Source of the DNA: Nectonema munidae
Taxonomy: Eukaryota; Nematomorpha; Nectonematoida; Nectonematidae
Length of the DNA stretch: 64,000 bases
Direction of reading: 5' to 3'
Assembly (NCBI GenBank): GCA_030549495.1
Contig: JAUIRK010000921.1
Span: 974,501 to 1,038,500 of the forward strand
Positions 53,038-64,000 of this stretch are shown here, one piece after another (within the stretch, counting starts at the first letter, position 1; every line of letters begins with the position of its first letter). The notes beneath the pieces are model-generated. The model ran no database searches. It was not told where the DNA came from and saw only the letters and a program-made list of their open reading frames with translations. A program made the translations under genes and the position numbers.

Positions 53038-56000
53038 AAATTTTTTTTTCTAAAGTTTTTCTACTCAATTTTTTAATGGCTATAATTTTTCTTTAAATAT
53101 TATAATTGTTGTTTCTAAAGTTCAATACCAACAAGCCTCAATTATCTTCGGACAAATTTTGAATTAATAAGATTCTCTTTTACTTTTCAATTTACTTGAT
53201 GGAGAATGAGAGCTGGGAATGTGAGAGTTGTCAAGTAAGTTCGTCTCGTCTTTTGAAGTGCGATTGCTGTGAAAAGTGGTTATAATTGCCAAAAATTTGA
53301 TCCCTCCTTTATTCAAAATTCTCGATAAATATAATAACGAAGGAATCAAATGGCATTGTCAAAAGTATCGTGATTCAGAAATAAGTGAAAAAGAAAAATC
53401 TAATTCGCTAATTGCAAATCTGACAAATGTAGTAAATGAGTTGAAACATCAATAAGGTGACCAAAACAAAGTTATTTACTCATTGAAAACAAATTTTGAT
53501 AAACATGTTGAAGATTTGACGTTAATATCAAGCTCTTTGAAAGAGATGAAAGAAACAAAAAAAATTTCAAAAAAATATTTGTTGTAGTAGAGATGTTGCA
53601 AAATCACCGCAATCGTCATTTAAATTCGCTGACGCAGTTAGAAAGTCTGAAAATAAACAACACACTTTATATGTAAAATCAGAGAGCTTGAAAGTCGATC
53701 AATTAGCTGAAAGGATATCACTCATTATAAATGGAGCTAAAGTGGTATACAATAAGAAGACGAAAAAAGTATTCAGGCTTCGTTTTCCAGTCAATCAAAG
53801 TCTAGAAAAAGCTGAAAATCTTTTGGGGAAAAAAGAACAATTAAAAGCTGTTAGAACCAAGGTACTATTACCAAGAGTTTCATTTGTTAATGTCACAAAG
53901 TATTGAAAATAACTTGTTGACTGAATTGATTATAAACAAAAATAAATTTATCAAAAAAAAGGTTGATGATGGCAGAACTTTTGATGTACTTTTTTCAAAA
54001 GATTTCCAAAATGAAAAAAAGATTGTTGAATGTAGCTCCTGAAATGTTCTCCTTCCTCAAGAAAAATGTTTTTACCTTCTTTATGATGATGGAGGCTGTA
54101 AAGTGCCGTCCGTTTTTTCACATATACAATGTAGTAAATGTCTTCTTTTTGGACACATTATATCAAATTGTAAGAAAGATACAACTTGCAAATATTGTTC
54201 TTCATCCCATGATTATTATATTGTTTGTCCAGTTAAAGATGATAGCACAAAGTACAAATGTCGTACTTGTACCAAAAATGGAGAGTAATCAATTAATCAT
54301 GCATCAATGAGTTACAGTTGTCCATATGTTATCAAGGAATTGAAACGCGTTAAGAGCATCACCTTATTCCATGATGTTTGAAGGTAAAAATTTCTTGTAT
54401 CACACTAACCTATATTTAGATACTAACAGTCAACTCAAAAGTTCGCATGAAATTAATTTAAATTCGAAGTTAGACGGATTATATGATATGAATATTTTAT
54501 CTCTTGTAGATAAAAATAAGGATTATTTCCTTATACCTAATTATTCTACGGTAAATATCCCTAAAAGATGTTCTAAGAGTGGCGGTCTCCTATTTTTTGT
54601 TAGGAACGACTACAATATCAAATTGGTGAAAGTGCACATTTTATTGACTCGTTCGAATACCAGAGTATTGACATTTATCTACAAAAACAGAAAAATATCA
54701 CGGTTCACAATAGATATAGACTACACACTACCAATAAAGATCTAGTGAATAATTTTTTTTCTTTTTTTGAAAACTTGTTCTTTAATATTGACAGAAATAA
54801 AGTTAATATTTTTTGCCGCGACTTTACTTTTGATTTATTAAGAATGAAGAATTATTTAAAGCAGAAGTCTTTTAACTTATTTACAGCAGGCTCACTAATC
54901 CCAACTATTACTCTTCCAACACAATATGAAACTCAAACTTTAAATGACAACTTTTTACTAAATGAAGACAATGATGATTATAAAGCTTTTAACTGTATGA
55001 CATTTTTTCAGATCATTATACCGATACTTTTATCTCTCAATTTGAAAATTAGTAAAATAAAAAGGTTAAGGGAAAAATTCGATATGCGCTTGTTTTCCTC
55101 ATTATCTAGACAATTAGACTGGCATTCAATTATTGAATTGTATCCAAATGACTCATCTGAATTATTTAAGCAAATGATTTCTCTAATTTCTGATATGGTC
55201 AAAAAATGTACTTCATTTATTGAGTTCAAAAAAAGAAATACACGCTTAAATTTAATTTTTGGATCACAGAAGTCATGCAAATGATAAAACTACGTGATAA
55301 ACTTTATCAAAAATGCAAAAAAAAGGAAAAACTTAAGAATAAAGAATGAATACACCTTATTAAGAAATCGTATAAAGTATAAAATAAGGGATTTGAAACA
55401 GAAGCATTATTCGAAACTTTTTTCAAATTGTGATTCAACGCGGAAAACTTGGTCAAATATTAACAGAATTTTAAAAGGGAATTTCAATAAGAAAATATTT
55501 ATTAAAAGAAATGATGAGTCTATGATGATCATACCTTAGCTATGCTTTGATACAAAATGACTCTTTGCCAGAACAACTCGATTTCAATTTTCTTGATAAC
55601 ACAGTTGTGTCCTTTGAATTCGAACTCTGTTCATATGAAATGCTATTATTTGTTATAGATGGAATGAAAAAAATGAAAGAAAAGAGATATATGGAATTTC
55701 AATAAATCAAGTAAAATTAATAAAGCATGATATTTGTAATATCTTATGTAAAGCTATAAATCTTTCTTTAAAAAATTTTGTCTTTCCTGAAATCCTTAAG
55801 CTTCATAAAGTTGTACCTATAAATAAGAAAAATGATAGGAACTGTGTAGATAATTACAGACCTATCTCAATTATCCCCACACTTTCAAAAATATTTGAAG
55901 AATTTATACATCATCAATTAAAGACTTACTTGGGTTCAATAAATTACTTAAATGACTATCAATTTGGATTTCGCCAACATTATTCGAGGGAATCTTTCCA

Positions 56001-56221
56001 CTCTTGTTTGATTCATAAGACAGTTGAAATTTTAGAAAAAAAGGATGACGCAGTAATTTTTCTCTTTGACCTGTCAAAGACTTTTGAAAGAGTTAATCAC
56101 TCATCAATCTTGAAGAATTTGAATGAATGCGGGTTTAGTAGAAGTTCGTTGTTTTTTTAAACTCATGCCTTATTAATAGGTATCAAATTGTTAAAGTGGA
56201 TGATGCTTTATTTTGGTCATC
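53038..56221 (+). mobile_element. LINE: PHD-like/CCHC ORF1, endonuclease, partial RT; 3' end missing
   Basis: ORF1 starts at 53199 with a Cys-rich finger (CESCQVSSSRLLKCDCCEK) and a coiled-coil-like leader. 54100-54285 encodes a CCHC knuckle (CSKCLLFGHIISNCKK) and more Cys pairs. 54371-55284 holds a degenerate endonuclease (SGGLLFFVRNDYN; FCRDFTFDLL equivalent to GDFN). 55294-55539 is a basic linker. 55720-56160 is the first half of the RT (VDNYRPISIIPTLSKIFEEF, LNDYQFGFRQHYSR, AVIFLFDLSKTFERVNHSSI). The sequence ends at 56221 before the YADD block. Many stops and shifts. CR1/Jockey-like. Confidence 0.85.
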
Positions 56222-56642
56222 TAATTGATGCTTCAACTCATTTACTACATTTGTCAGATTAGCAATTAGCGAATTAAAATTTTCTTTTTCTCTTATTTCT
56301 GAATCATGACACTTTTAACAATGCCATTTGATTCCTTCGTTATTATATTTATCGAGAATTTTGAATAAGGAGGGATCAAATTTTTAGCAATTATAACATA
56401 GCGACTTTTCACAGCAATCGCACTTCAAAAGACGAGACGAACTTACTTGACAACTCTCACATTCCCGGCTCTCATTCTCCATCAATAAAATTGAAAAGTT
56501 AAAGAGAAACTTATTACTTCAAAATTTGTCAGAAGATAATTGAGGCTTGTTGGTATTGAACTTTAGAAACAACAATTTTGATATTTAAAGAAAAATTATA
56601 GCCATAAAAATTGAGTAGAAAAATTTTAGAGAAAAAAATTAC
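56222..56642 (-). mobile_element. inverted copy of the same LINE 5' end
   Basis: The minus strand is about 95% identical to 53038-53450, including the ATG (at 56482) and the Cys finger, here with SLCYNC after CCEK. It directly adjoins the truncated RT of the plus-strand copy, so both 5' ends point outward. Confidence 0.88.
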
Positions 56643-56649
56643 GTCCAGT

Positions 56650-56740
56650 GTTTACAGAGTGTTTTCGGTCCATGTAAAGTAGGAATTCGTCTGTGTTCCC
56701 TTTGGGAACATTGGTCGTAAATGGGTAGAAAAATATTTGA
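56650..56740. mobile_element. partial MITE end
   Basis: ATTCGTCTGTGTTCCC and TTTGGGAACATTGGTCGTAA then ATGGGTAG match one end of the MITE at 47665-47802 in reverse. The rest and the TTAA are lost. Confidence 0.5.
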
Positions 56741-57380
56741 AAAGTATGAAGCTTGTATAGGTTGATATAAGTAACAATTTTATTACCCACAATTAGAGTA
56801 TTTATTAGTGAACCAAGATTGAAACACAGATTTTTATCTAAACATTTCACAAATAATAATACACAAACATTCAATAATGTATTAAAATGAATATTGATTA
56901 GAAGTCTAAAAAACTACATGAAATAATCGATATTTTAAAGAATCCAGCATATTGAGAAGAAAAAATGATTAGGGAAACTATTTGCGGCTCTGAACATTTT
57001 TAACTTACCGAGAATGCATCGAAGTTTTTAATATTTTAATGCATCAGCAATAAAAAAAAACACAATTATAAAGAAATATATTGTATAAACGTATTATCAA
57101 TTTAAGCAAGGAATGATTCAACAAAAGAAAGTAATATTAAGTGATGAAATGAATTTGTATGATTTTTCATCAAATTAAAATATTTCATAGCCTATTTCTT
57201 TCATTCTTTGCATGGAGTCTAGGTAACTTCAACTCACCAACCTCAATTCACTCATGTGTTAATTCACTTACAATTAATTTCACTGAAAAAAGATTAATTG
57301 ATTTTTAAATTCACTATTGATTTATTGATTACAAATTCATTTCATCACATTTTAATTTTCCTTACAATTAAAACTCAGAA

Positions 57381-58400
57381 TTGAATTATTTTAATATTTT
57401 GACCACACTCCCCGCTGAACACCTCATAAACTTTCACATATTAAAATCTGATGTTCTACTCACACATTCAAACAAGATTGAATGTCTCACCAATTCAACT
57501 CTCTCTCAAATCGCTCACCCTACACCCACTAAAACGTACTCTCAAGCCTCCACTAACAGCACTCAACCTTCTCTCACACAACCTAATCCAACAGCGAGCG
57601 CACCACCTACATTACACACAATCCCTAAACCTAAAAAAACTCTCAATCCAGATCTATCAATTATGCTCACACCACTAGATCCACCCGAAAGTAGAACCGA
57701 TAAAGCTAACTTCAAAAAAAACATAATAAAAAATATGGAAACCCACAAACATCCTATAAACATTAAAAACACGCGCAGCTCATCTTCAGGATCCCTCCAA
57801 TTTCAATTCGAAAATAATACACAAAAAGAAATGGCCATAAAATCACTAGCTAACAATAGCATCACCGCACACGACATCCCACCTAGTATTCCATGTCTAG
57901 TCCTTTGGGGCATCCCCATTGACATCCCTATTGAAAATATCGCTACACAATTCCAACATGAGAACTGCTTCCTTAAAGACTTAGGCACACTAACGTCAAT
58001 TAAACAATTAGGCAAAAAGAGCTTGTACTCCTACACTATATCATTTCAAACATCCACCAACACACTTTTCAAGCATCTTTACGAAAATCCTAAAATCATT
58101 CTAAACCACACAATTCTTCAGTCTAAAATCTTCAAATCATGTCTTACGCAATGCGATAACTGTCTAAAATTCTACCACACATCATCAAAATGTAAATCCT
58201 CATCTCCACATTGCAACCACTGCGGCAACAGAGGCCATTCTAGCACCACGTGCATTTTTATTAATGATCCCTCCAAACTGTCCTGCTCCAATTGTCATCA
58301 ACACCACTCCTCTACATATGACAAATGCCCATTTCGAATACAACACATCAAAAACCTAAGTGATGCACATTCTAACAAAATCAAAAACTTTTTATGCTAA
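57381..58400 (+). CDS. LINE ORF1, gag-like with three CCHC knuckles
   Basis: An open frame of about 339 codons with no in-frame ATG near its 5' end (the first is at about 57663), so the original start is lost or lies upstream. The N-terminal third is Pro/Ser/Thr-rich and low complexity. The middle (about residues 110-250) resembles the RRM-like part of LINE gag proteins. The C-terminus has three knuckles: CDNCLKFYHTSSKC, CNHCGNRGHSSTTC and CSNCHQHHSSTYDKC. It probably bound the element's RNA. It ends at TAA 58398-58400, just before ORF2. Confidence 0.8.
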   Translation: MNYFNILTTLPAEHLINFHILKSDVLLTHSNKIECLTNSTLSQIAHPTPTKTYSQASTNSTQPSLTQPNPTASAPPTLHTIPKPKKTLNPDLSIMLTPLDPPESRTDKANFKKNIIKNMETHKHPINIKNTRSSSSGSLQFQFENNTQKEMAIKSLANNSITAHDIPPSIPCLVLWGIPIDIPIENIATQFQHENCFLKDLGTLTSIKQLGKKSLYSYTISFQTSTNTLFKHLYENPKIILNHTILQSKIFKSCLTQCDNCLKFYHTSSKCKSSSPHCNHCGNRGHSSTTCIFINDPSKLSCSNCHQHHSSTYDKCPFRIQHIKNLSDAHSNKIKNFLC

Positions 58401-58568
58401 ACATACTGCATATCAACACTAATCATTGCACCCTTGGCAGGTCAAACCTACTCAACGTCTTATGCTCTTCCTTTTACGATGTTTTTTTCTCTCAATGAAC
58501 CTTACAAACACAAACTTTCTTTGATTACACCTCCCTTTACATTACACCTCTAACATACTATACTCAGC

Positions 58569-61500
58569 ATGTATATACTTATAAGGTCCACACTACGTTT
58601 CACATTTCTTATGCAATTCTCATCACAGCAATTTGTTTTTGCGATCATTTTCTCCCCTAATTCCCTCCTTCTTTTCTGCTGCTACTACTCACCTCATTCC
58701 AATACAAAAGCATTCACAGACGAATTTACACACGCTCTAAATCAAGCCAAGACATACACAGCATCGCTCTCAAGCTCATATCATCTGATAATTTCAACAG
58801 ATTGCAACGCTCGATCTCTTCTTTGGGACGTGAAAGAAAACATACGCGACATGCAATCTCTCTTTCATCACACAACACAATCTACACATATGCGATAACT
58901 CCAAGAACCCAACCTTCCTCAAAATTGTCCAAAATAACATAGTTTCATCACACATTGATCTCACTCTTGCTACACCAAGCACATACAACCTCATTTCCAA
59001 CTGGGCCATCTCAGATCAACCATCCGCATCTGACCACCACTACATCACGTTTCAGTTCGATTTCACTCCAGCCTCTCATACGCGCCCTCCAACAACATCG
59101 GTAAAGCACATTCACTGGCTCAAATTCCTGCGAACGCTCGCTACAAATCTACCGAAACACACACCTGCACTATCTACCTCCACCGAAATAGACGCTGCAG
59201 CACTCAAAATCAACAACACGATTTCATCTGCCATCTCTTGTTCCATCCCCTCCAACCCCTTCCCCAGAAGAAAACACGCTTACTTTTGGACTACAGCTTT
59301 AACCCAACAAAAACAAAATCTCCACTATGCCTTGAACAAATTAAGAAAAGACCCCTCAGAGTCAAACATTTCATCTTACTCACAGACCAGACATCTCTAT
59401 CAATGCTCTCTTAAAAAGGCAAAGAGAGACGTTTGGATTAAATACACTTCCAACGCAACATCCAACCCCTGGTCCTTAATAAAGACACTCACAAAATCAA
59501 AAAAACACTCTGCGGACCTTAGTCACATTCTACCACACACAGACACTGACAAAATTCTCAGGAATCCACCTTTCCTTTCATCCATCTTCCCCGCTGATGA
59601 TCCTCACTTCGAGTGAGTTCACTTTCACAAACACTTACATCCTCGCTAAGTCACTTTCAGTTTCCCCCTATTACATTAATAGAAGCTATCTCAGGCAGTC
59701 AACTCACTCAAAACCAGTTCCACTTCCAGCTTAGACACAATTACAGTTACTCACATCAAAAAATCATTTCATCTTCTACACACCCACCTGCTCCTTATAT
59801 TCAACGCGTCTTTATACAACTCCCTTTTTCCTTCTATATGGAAAATAGGCAAACTCCTATTCCTACCCAAACCTAACAAAGATTTGTCCATTCTTAAAAA
59901 CTGGCGTTCAATCACCATCCCCCCGACCTTAGGCAAAATACTTGAAAAAATAATCAGAAAAAGATTAATTCATTACATCTCTAACAATAACCTCATCCAT
60001 CCATCACAGTTTGCTTATCTACCTCACAGAAATACCAAATCTGCCTTATCAAATCTCACTCAGTACATAGATCACTCCATATCTTCCCGAAAAACAGCTT
60101 CAGTTCTCCTTCTTGATATTAACAACGCATTCAACCGAGCCTGGCACCCTGCCATCAACCTCAACATGCATCGAAATCAATACCCACAGTACATTATTAA
60201 GTTCATCAACAACTATCTACCGAATCGTTGCCTAATCTTTTGACATAAGTCTCTTCGCGCAGTCTATTCACTCTCTCTTTCTACTCCCCAGGAGGGATGC
60301 CTCTCCGACATTCTTTGGTTAATCCTTATTAACTCTCTTTTAGAACTTCTTGGAAAAGAAGCGCATTTCTCTCAGTGCTATTCCGACGACCTCCTTTTCT
60401 CCTTCTCTAGTAAAACTCAATCCGAAAACTTTAACCACATCTCCTCACTATTTAACATTCTCAAATTCAACGCTGAAACATCCAAAATATCCTTTAATGC
60501 CTCAAAAACCTCCCTCATTCACTTCTCACGGAAGCATTCACCACACTTACCCCTACTTTTCGATTAGAATATTATCATCCAACCATCACACTCCATCAAA
60601 TATCTCGGTCTCACCTTCCAGACAAATTTGAAATGGTCTATCCACTTCAAAAACACATATACAAAGCTGTCTCAAACTCTTTTCTAACTAAAAAAATGCT
60701 ATCTCATACAAATGGGGCATGAGCATGCACCATTCCCTCTTCATCTACAAATCCATCATTCTTCCCGTAATCCAATATGGCATTCTTTCATGGGGCTCAT
60801 CACTTGCGCACCCTTCCACACTCACCTTTCTGCACAAAACCCACCGCCTTAGCCTTCTGATAATCTCCAAAGCGCATCGCACAATTCCTACGTCCATCTT
60901 AGAAATTATGCTGAAATTCACACCTTTACTAATCCAACTAAAAGATACACTTATCCGTCGCTACATCATTACATACCGGTCATTACTACCTCAAACCTCA
61001 GCCTTTCCTGTAAACATACTACACGACCCCTCACACTTCTATACAGTACTACTAGGCACATCACTCCCCGAGCTACACAGGTACCTGATGCATCCAAAAG
61101 TACACCCAACCACACTATTACACCCCTCTTCGCCTCTCCCGTTTAACATAACAATTCTCACAACCAAAAACCGTACAGCTGCGCACATAAAGCACCTAAG
61201 GCTACACTCTACTCTCACTACCCTGAGGATTTTCACTGACGCTGCCAAAACACAGAAAAAGTGCGCACTCGCATTTGCTTTTCCCTCGGGCGACTCTCTA
61301 TCTCCTTTTATCTCTATAGGTTTTTCCTTGAACCGCCTCACCACAACATACGACGCCGAATCTTCTTCTTCTTCATCATCTTATCCCCTAAATGGGGGTG
61401 GGTGGCTTGATCCTGTTTCTCCATAGGTTCCTGTCCTTTTAGGGCTGTACCCCGCCCTATAGAGTTTTGGATCATTGCAAAGTAAATTGGAGCAGAATTT

Positions 61501-62150
61501 TTACAAGCCGGATGCCCTTCCTGACGCCAACCAGTGTTTGTATTCAGGACTGGAAACCTTTAGCCTTTGTACAACCAAGTACTTAACCCACAAGGCAGTG
61601 GTAATTTGGAATCAGAGTTATTTTCTCCTAGAACCACTGCTGTCCAAAGCTAACGAGCTTGATCCACCCGGAGCTATACGAGGTTAAAGCGCCTGTTACT
61701 CGCTTTCGCCTCCAGATCATTTAGTTTTAAACGACCCCGCCGCGTGAAGGCAGATCAGGAGACTTACTGTTCAGAGGCTGTAAGAGACGCATGTGCCATA
61801 TGAGGTATTTTATAGGAAAATGAGTGCTCATTTTCATTTTCCACCTCGGCATAAACAGTCATTAAGGAGTCAACATACGACGCCGAATGTCAAGCAATAA
61901 TTGTCTCATGCGAGCACATCTTACAACACATCAACGCATTTAAAGACTTTACATACATCCACTTCTACACAGACTGCCAAAACCTTGCACGCGACTTGCA
62001 CCTCTACAGAAGCATACCCCTTTTCGCTTCTACACTTTTCTCCAAACTGCGCCTTCTCTCTGCACACTTTAAAATCTCTATTCTCTGAGGCCCCGCCCAC
62101 TCTAACATCACCGAAAACACACACGTTGATTACCTAGCCAAACAAACTAT
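58569..62150 (+). pseudogene. LINE ORF2: endonuclease, RT, RNase H, broken
   Basis: Endonuclease remnant at 58660-58900 (CCYYSPHSNTKAFTDEFTHA, ISTDCNARSLLWDVK for GDFNAHH..WG). RT at 59884-60660: LKNWRSITIPPTLGKILEKI, SVLLLDINNAFNRAWHPAI (motif A), TPQEGCLSDILW (PQG block), FSQCYSDDLLFSFS (YSDD at the catalytic position) and IKYLGLTFQTNLKWS (thumb). RNase H at 61215-61345 and, after the insertion, 61875-62150: LRIFTDAAK, TTYDAECQAIIVSC, IHFYTDCQNLARDL, HVDYLAKQ. Numerous stops and shifts. Confidence 0.85.
61362..61870 (-). mobile_element. RTE-type SINE or 5'-truncated RTE copy, 18-bp target duplication
   Basis: CAACATACGACGCCGAAT occurs at 61344-61361 and again at 61871-61888, flanking 509 bp that split the RNase H domain. 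On the minus strand the insert ends with CATTTAGGGGATAAGATGATG and a (GAA)n tail. It contains GGTTGGCGTCAGGAAGGGC then ATCCGGC, a 3' phrase I associate with RTE-clade LINEs and the SINEs they move. The tail plus the long direct repeats show target-primed insertion. No protein is encoded. Confidence 0.85.
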
Positions 62151-62270
62151 AAGAAAAACTTGCACCTCATCTCTGACTTGCACTTCTCTTTCTTTTATTA
62201 AATTAGTATTCGATACTTATCTATTTTTCCAAAATATAATGTTAAAAAGAATTATAAGTTCATAGTTATC

Positions 62271-63208
62271 AAACACATTTGTAATAACCAATGGCTCTTT
62301 AATTTATTAAATCTGAAAAAGGAAAGGAAAAGCTCTATTTAAACGGTTATTTGTTTTTTAAAGAAAAGCAAAAAATAATGTGTGTTTTTTCTGTTAAATT
62401 GGTGAATTGACACATCGGTGAATTGAATTTGGTGAATTTACCGGATACGCTTTGCATGAAGTGAAAAGCTGTTTTACAGAAAAAAAGAAGTAGTGGGACT
62501 GAGAAATAATCTAATATAATTATGAAAAGACTATACTTTCTAAAATATTTAAAAAAAATTTCAAATAAAGAATATTCAAATTGTAAAAATATTAAAATCC
62601 ACTTGTGTGTATGTAGTGTATAGTAATGGGAAGAAATTTATACGTCCAAATACGATGCTGATTGCCAAAAAGCGTGATTCTTATTGTAATTCTGACCCTT
62701 TTAAAAAGTGCCGCAAGATTAATTTGGCAATATCTTTTTTTAAATAATAAAGTTCAAGCTTAAGTAAAATTTTTATAAAATGTAAATTCTTTTTTATTGT
62801 TTAAAATCTAAACTGTTCCTTTTAGTTTTGTTAAAGATCCTTTTCCATATAAAAAAAATCAACAATTTAATTTCAATTTTGTATGTCGTTTGTAATATAT
62901 TATTTCATTGAAAATAATGAAAATCAATTGTGAAGCGGATGAGACAAATATATTTTCATGATTGACTTTTTTTAGTTTTAAAACAAGACAACATTTGAGA
63001 AAATAATGTAAATCTTTTAATTGAATCACCAATAAAAGTTTTGGTACCCCCCCCCCCCCCCCCCCCCCCACTCTAAAATTTTTTTAAAAAATATTATTTG
63101 AATTTAAATAATGAGTAAAAATAATAAATTACTTGTTTAAACAGGAGTCCAATACATATTTATTACATACAATACATATTTTATACATACAATATATATT
63201 TATATATA
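62271..63208. other. intergenic, no gene; C23 run
   Basis: AT-rich, with a 23-base C run at 63047-63069 and (ATACAATA)-type repeats near 63150-63200. No supported ORF. Confidence 0.45.
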
Positions 63209-64000
63209 CAGTAATCCTTTGAACACGCTTAATTAATCCAAAAAAAATTCGTGTTAATCAAAACCGTGCTAATCAAGGAGTTTAAATTACAGTAGTTTAA
63301 AGTAGTTTAGATAGATAATGTAGTTTAATTTAGTGTAGTTAGATACTGTAGTTTAAACTACTGTACTTTTAAATCAAGCTTTATATTGAAGAAAAAGTGA
63401 AGCAAAACATTTTTGTTTAAAAAAACAAATAAATAAAAAAATAACTCAAGACGTATTTTTGGTAAAAAAACATATCCAAAGTGCTTTGTACTTTATTCTT
63501 GGTTCTCTCTTTATAAAGTTCTTCATAACATTTTACTGTTAAATCAATTTTTTGACAAATTTGAAAACTTCTTTCATTGTTTGGGTCAGCCTCACAGATA
63601 AATTGCTTTATGCTTTCAACTTTGCAAAGTATTTCTTTAAGATTTTTTTTGATATTTCTTTAGTATTATCAACCATGCCTCCGTCTTTTTCTGAATCATT
63701 ATCACTTTCATATGCTCTTTGCTGATCAATATTCATCAAATCATTAACACTTAACTCTTCAGTATGTGTTTCTATTAGTTTAAATATGCTTTGATTATCT
63801 AACTCTACCAAACCCAAGTTTTTTCCAACAATATTCGTTTCTGCAACTAATTCATCAAAGGCATTGTTTGTTGCTGTATTTTTTTGAAACGTTTCTGAAA
63901 AAAGATTTTTCCAAGATAATGCTAAAGTAGGCATATTTACTTGTCCCCAAGCTTTTTGTATGCCATCAATAGCATCTTTAATTGAAAATTTTTTCCAAAA
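63209..64000 (-). mobile_element. Tigger transposon, 3' half, runs off the window
   Basis: The 3' end is CAGTAATCCTTTGAACACG directly after TA at 63207-63208, with the phrase CGTGTTAATC repeated inward as in Tigger ends. The minus strand encodes the C-terminal part of the transposase: FSIKDAIDGIQKAWGQVN, LALSWKNLFSETFQ, LVAETNIVGKNLGLVEL, IETHTEELSVNDLMNID; after one stop, FICEADPNNERSFQIC and the tail KVQSTLDMFF. The 108-codon frame 63934-63608 is open. The DDE core lies beyond the window edge. It is a third Tigger lineage here. Confidence 0.85.

Larger units (their letters stand above)
57230..62270 (+). mobile_element. LINE with gag-like ORF1, endonuclease, RT and RNase H
   Basis: Two-ORF non-LTR retrotransposon in natural order. 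The coding strand is strikingly C- and A-rich and G-poor, unlike its surroundings. ORF1 is open; ORF2 is broken in many places and interrupted by a 509-bp insertion in its RNase H domain. CCHC ORF1 plus AP-type endonuclease plus RNase H points to the I/Jockey side of the LINE tree. The start of the element and its 3' tail are not sharply defined. Confidence 0.88.

Noticed and set aside
1-64000. CRISPR arrays, operons, riboswitches, retroviral or Polinton genes
   Set aside because: None seen: tandem repeats lack spacers, no polycistronic genes occur, and no integrase-protease-RT or capsid/polymerase-B signatures were recognised.

Overview
The window is nuclear DNA of an AT-rich (roughly 70% A+T by eye), repeat-dense animal genome, probably an invertebrate. 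Spliced protein genes with multi-kilobase introns, a nuclear tRNA gene, and Tigger, Tc1-like, hAT, piggyBac, LINE and tRNA-derived SINE copies support this. The sequence alone does not place the species.

Two host protein genes lie tail to tail. On the + strand, seven exons from 1926 to 27032 encode a complete 427-residue acid deoxyribonuclease (DNase II): all splice phases agree, there is an N-terminal hydrophobic signal segment, and both HxK catalytic motifs are present. On the - strand, nine exons from 46067 down to 28572 encode at least 454 residues of the second-step pre-mRNA splicing factor SLU7, including its CCHC zinc knuckle; the far C-terminus was not found. About 1.5 kb separates the last recognised exons. 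A tRNA-Val(AAC) gene lies on the + strand inside SLU7 intron 8. Neither gene is visible as a single ORF; both were assembled from exons of 69 to 313 bases joined at GT..AG boundaries.

The introns are filled with old transposons. DNase II introns hold a Tigger, a Tc1-like element, a LINE fragment, several piggyBac pieces, a SINE, MITEs, and a fold-back repeat carrying a 21-bp minisatellite. SLU7 introns hold a full-length broken hAT, a 701-bp hAT relic with a perfect 8-bp target duplication, a Tigger, an IS630/Tc1-like element, an inverted SINE pair and TTAA-flanked MITEs.

From 46.1 kb to the end no host gene was recognised. This part holds a 65-base G run, a minus-strand LINE (about 50.2-52.0 kb), a plus-strand LINE whose 5' end is repeated in inverted orientation (53.0-56.6 kb), a LINE with endonuclease, reverse transcriptase and RNase H (57.2-62.3 kb) split by a 509-bp retroposon with an 18-bp target duplication, and the 3' half of a third Tigger running off the window. 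A GC- and homopolymer-rich block at 14.1-15.5 kb looks like poor consensus sequence rather than biology. I saw no retrovirus-like element, Polinton, CRISPR array or bacterial feature.
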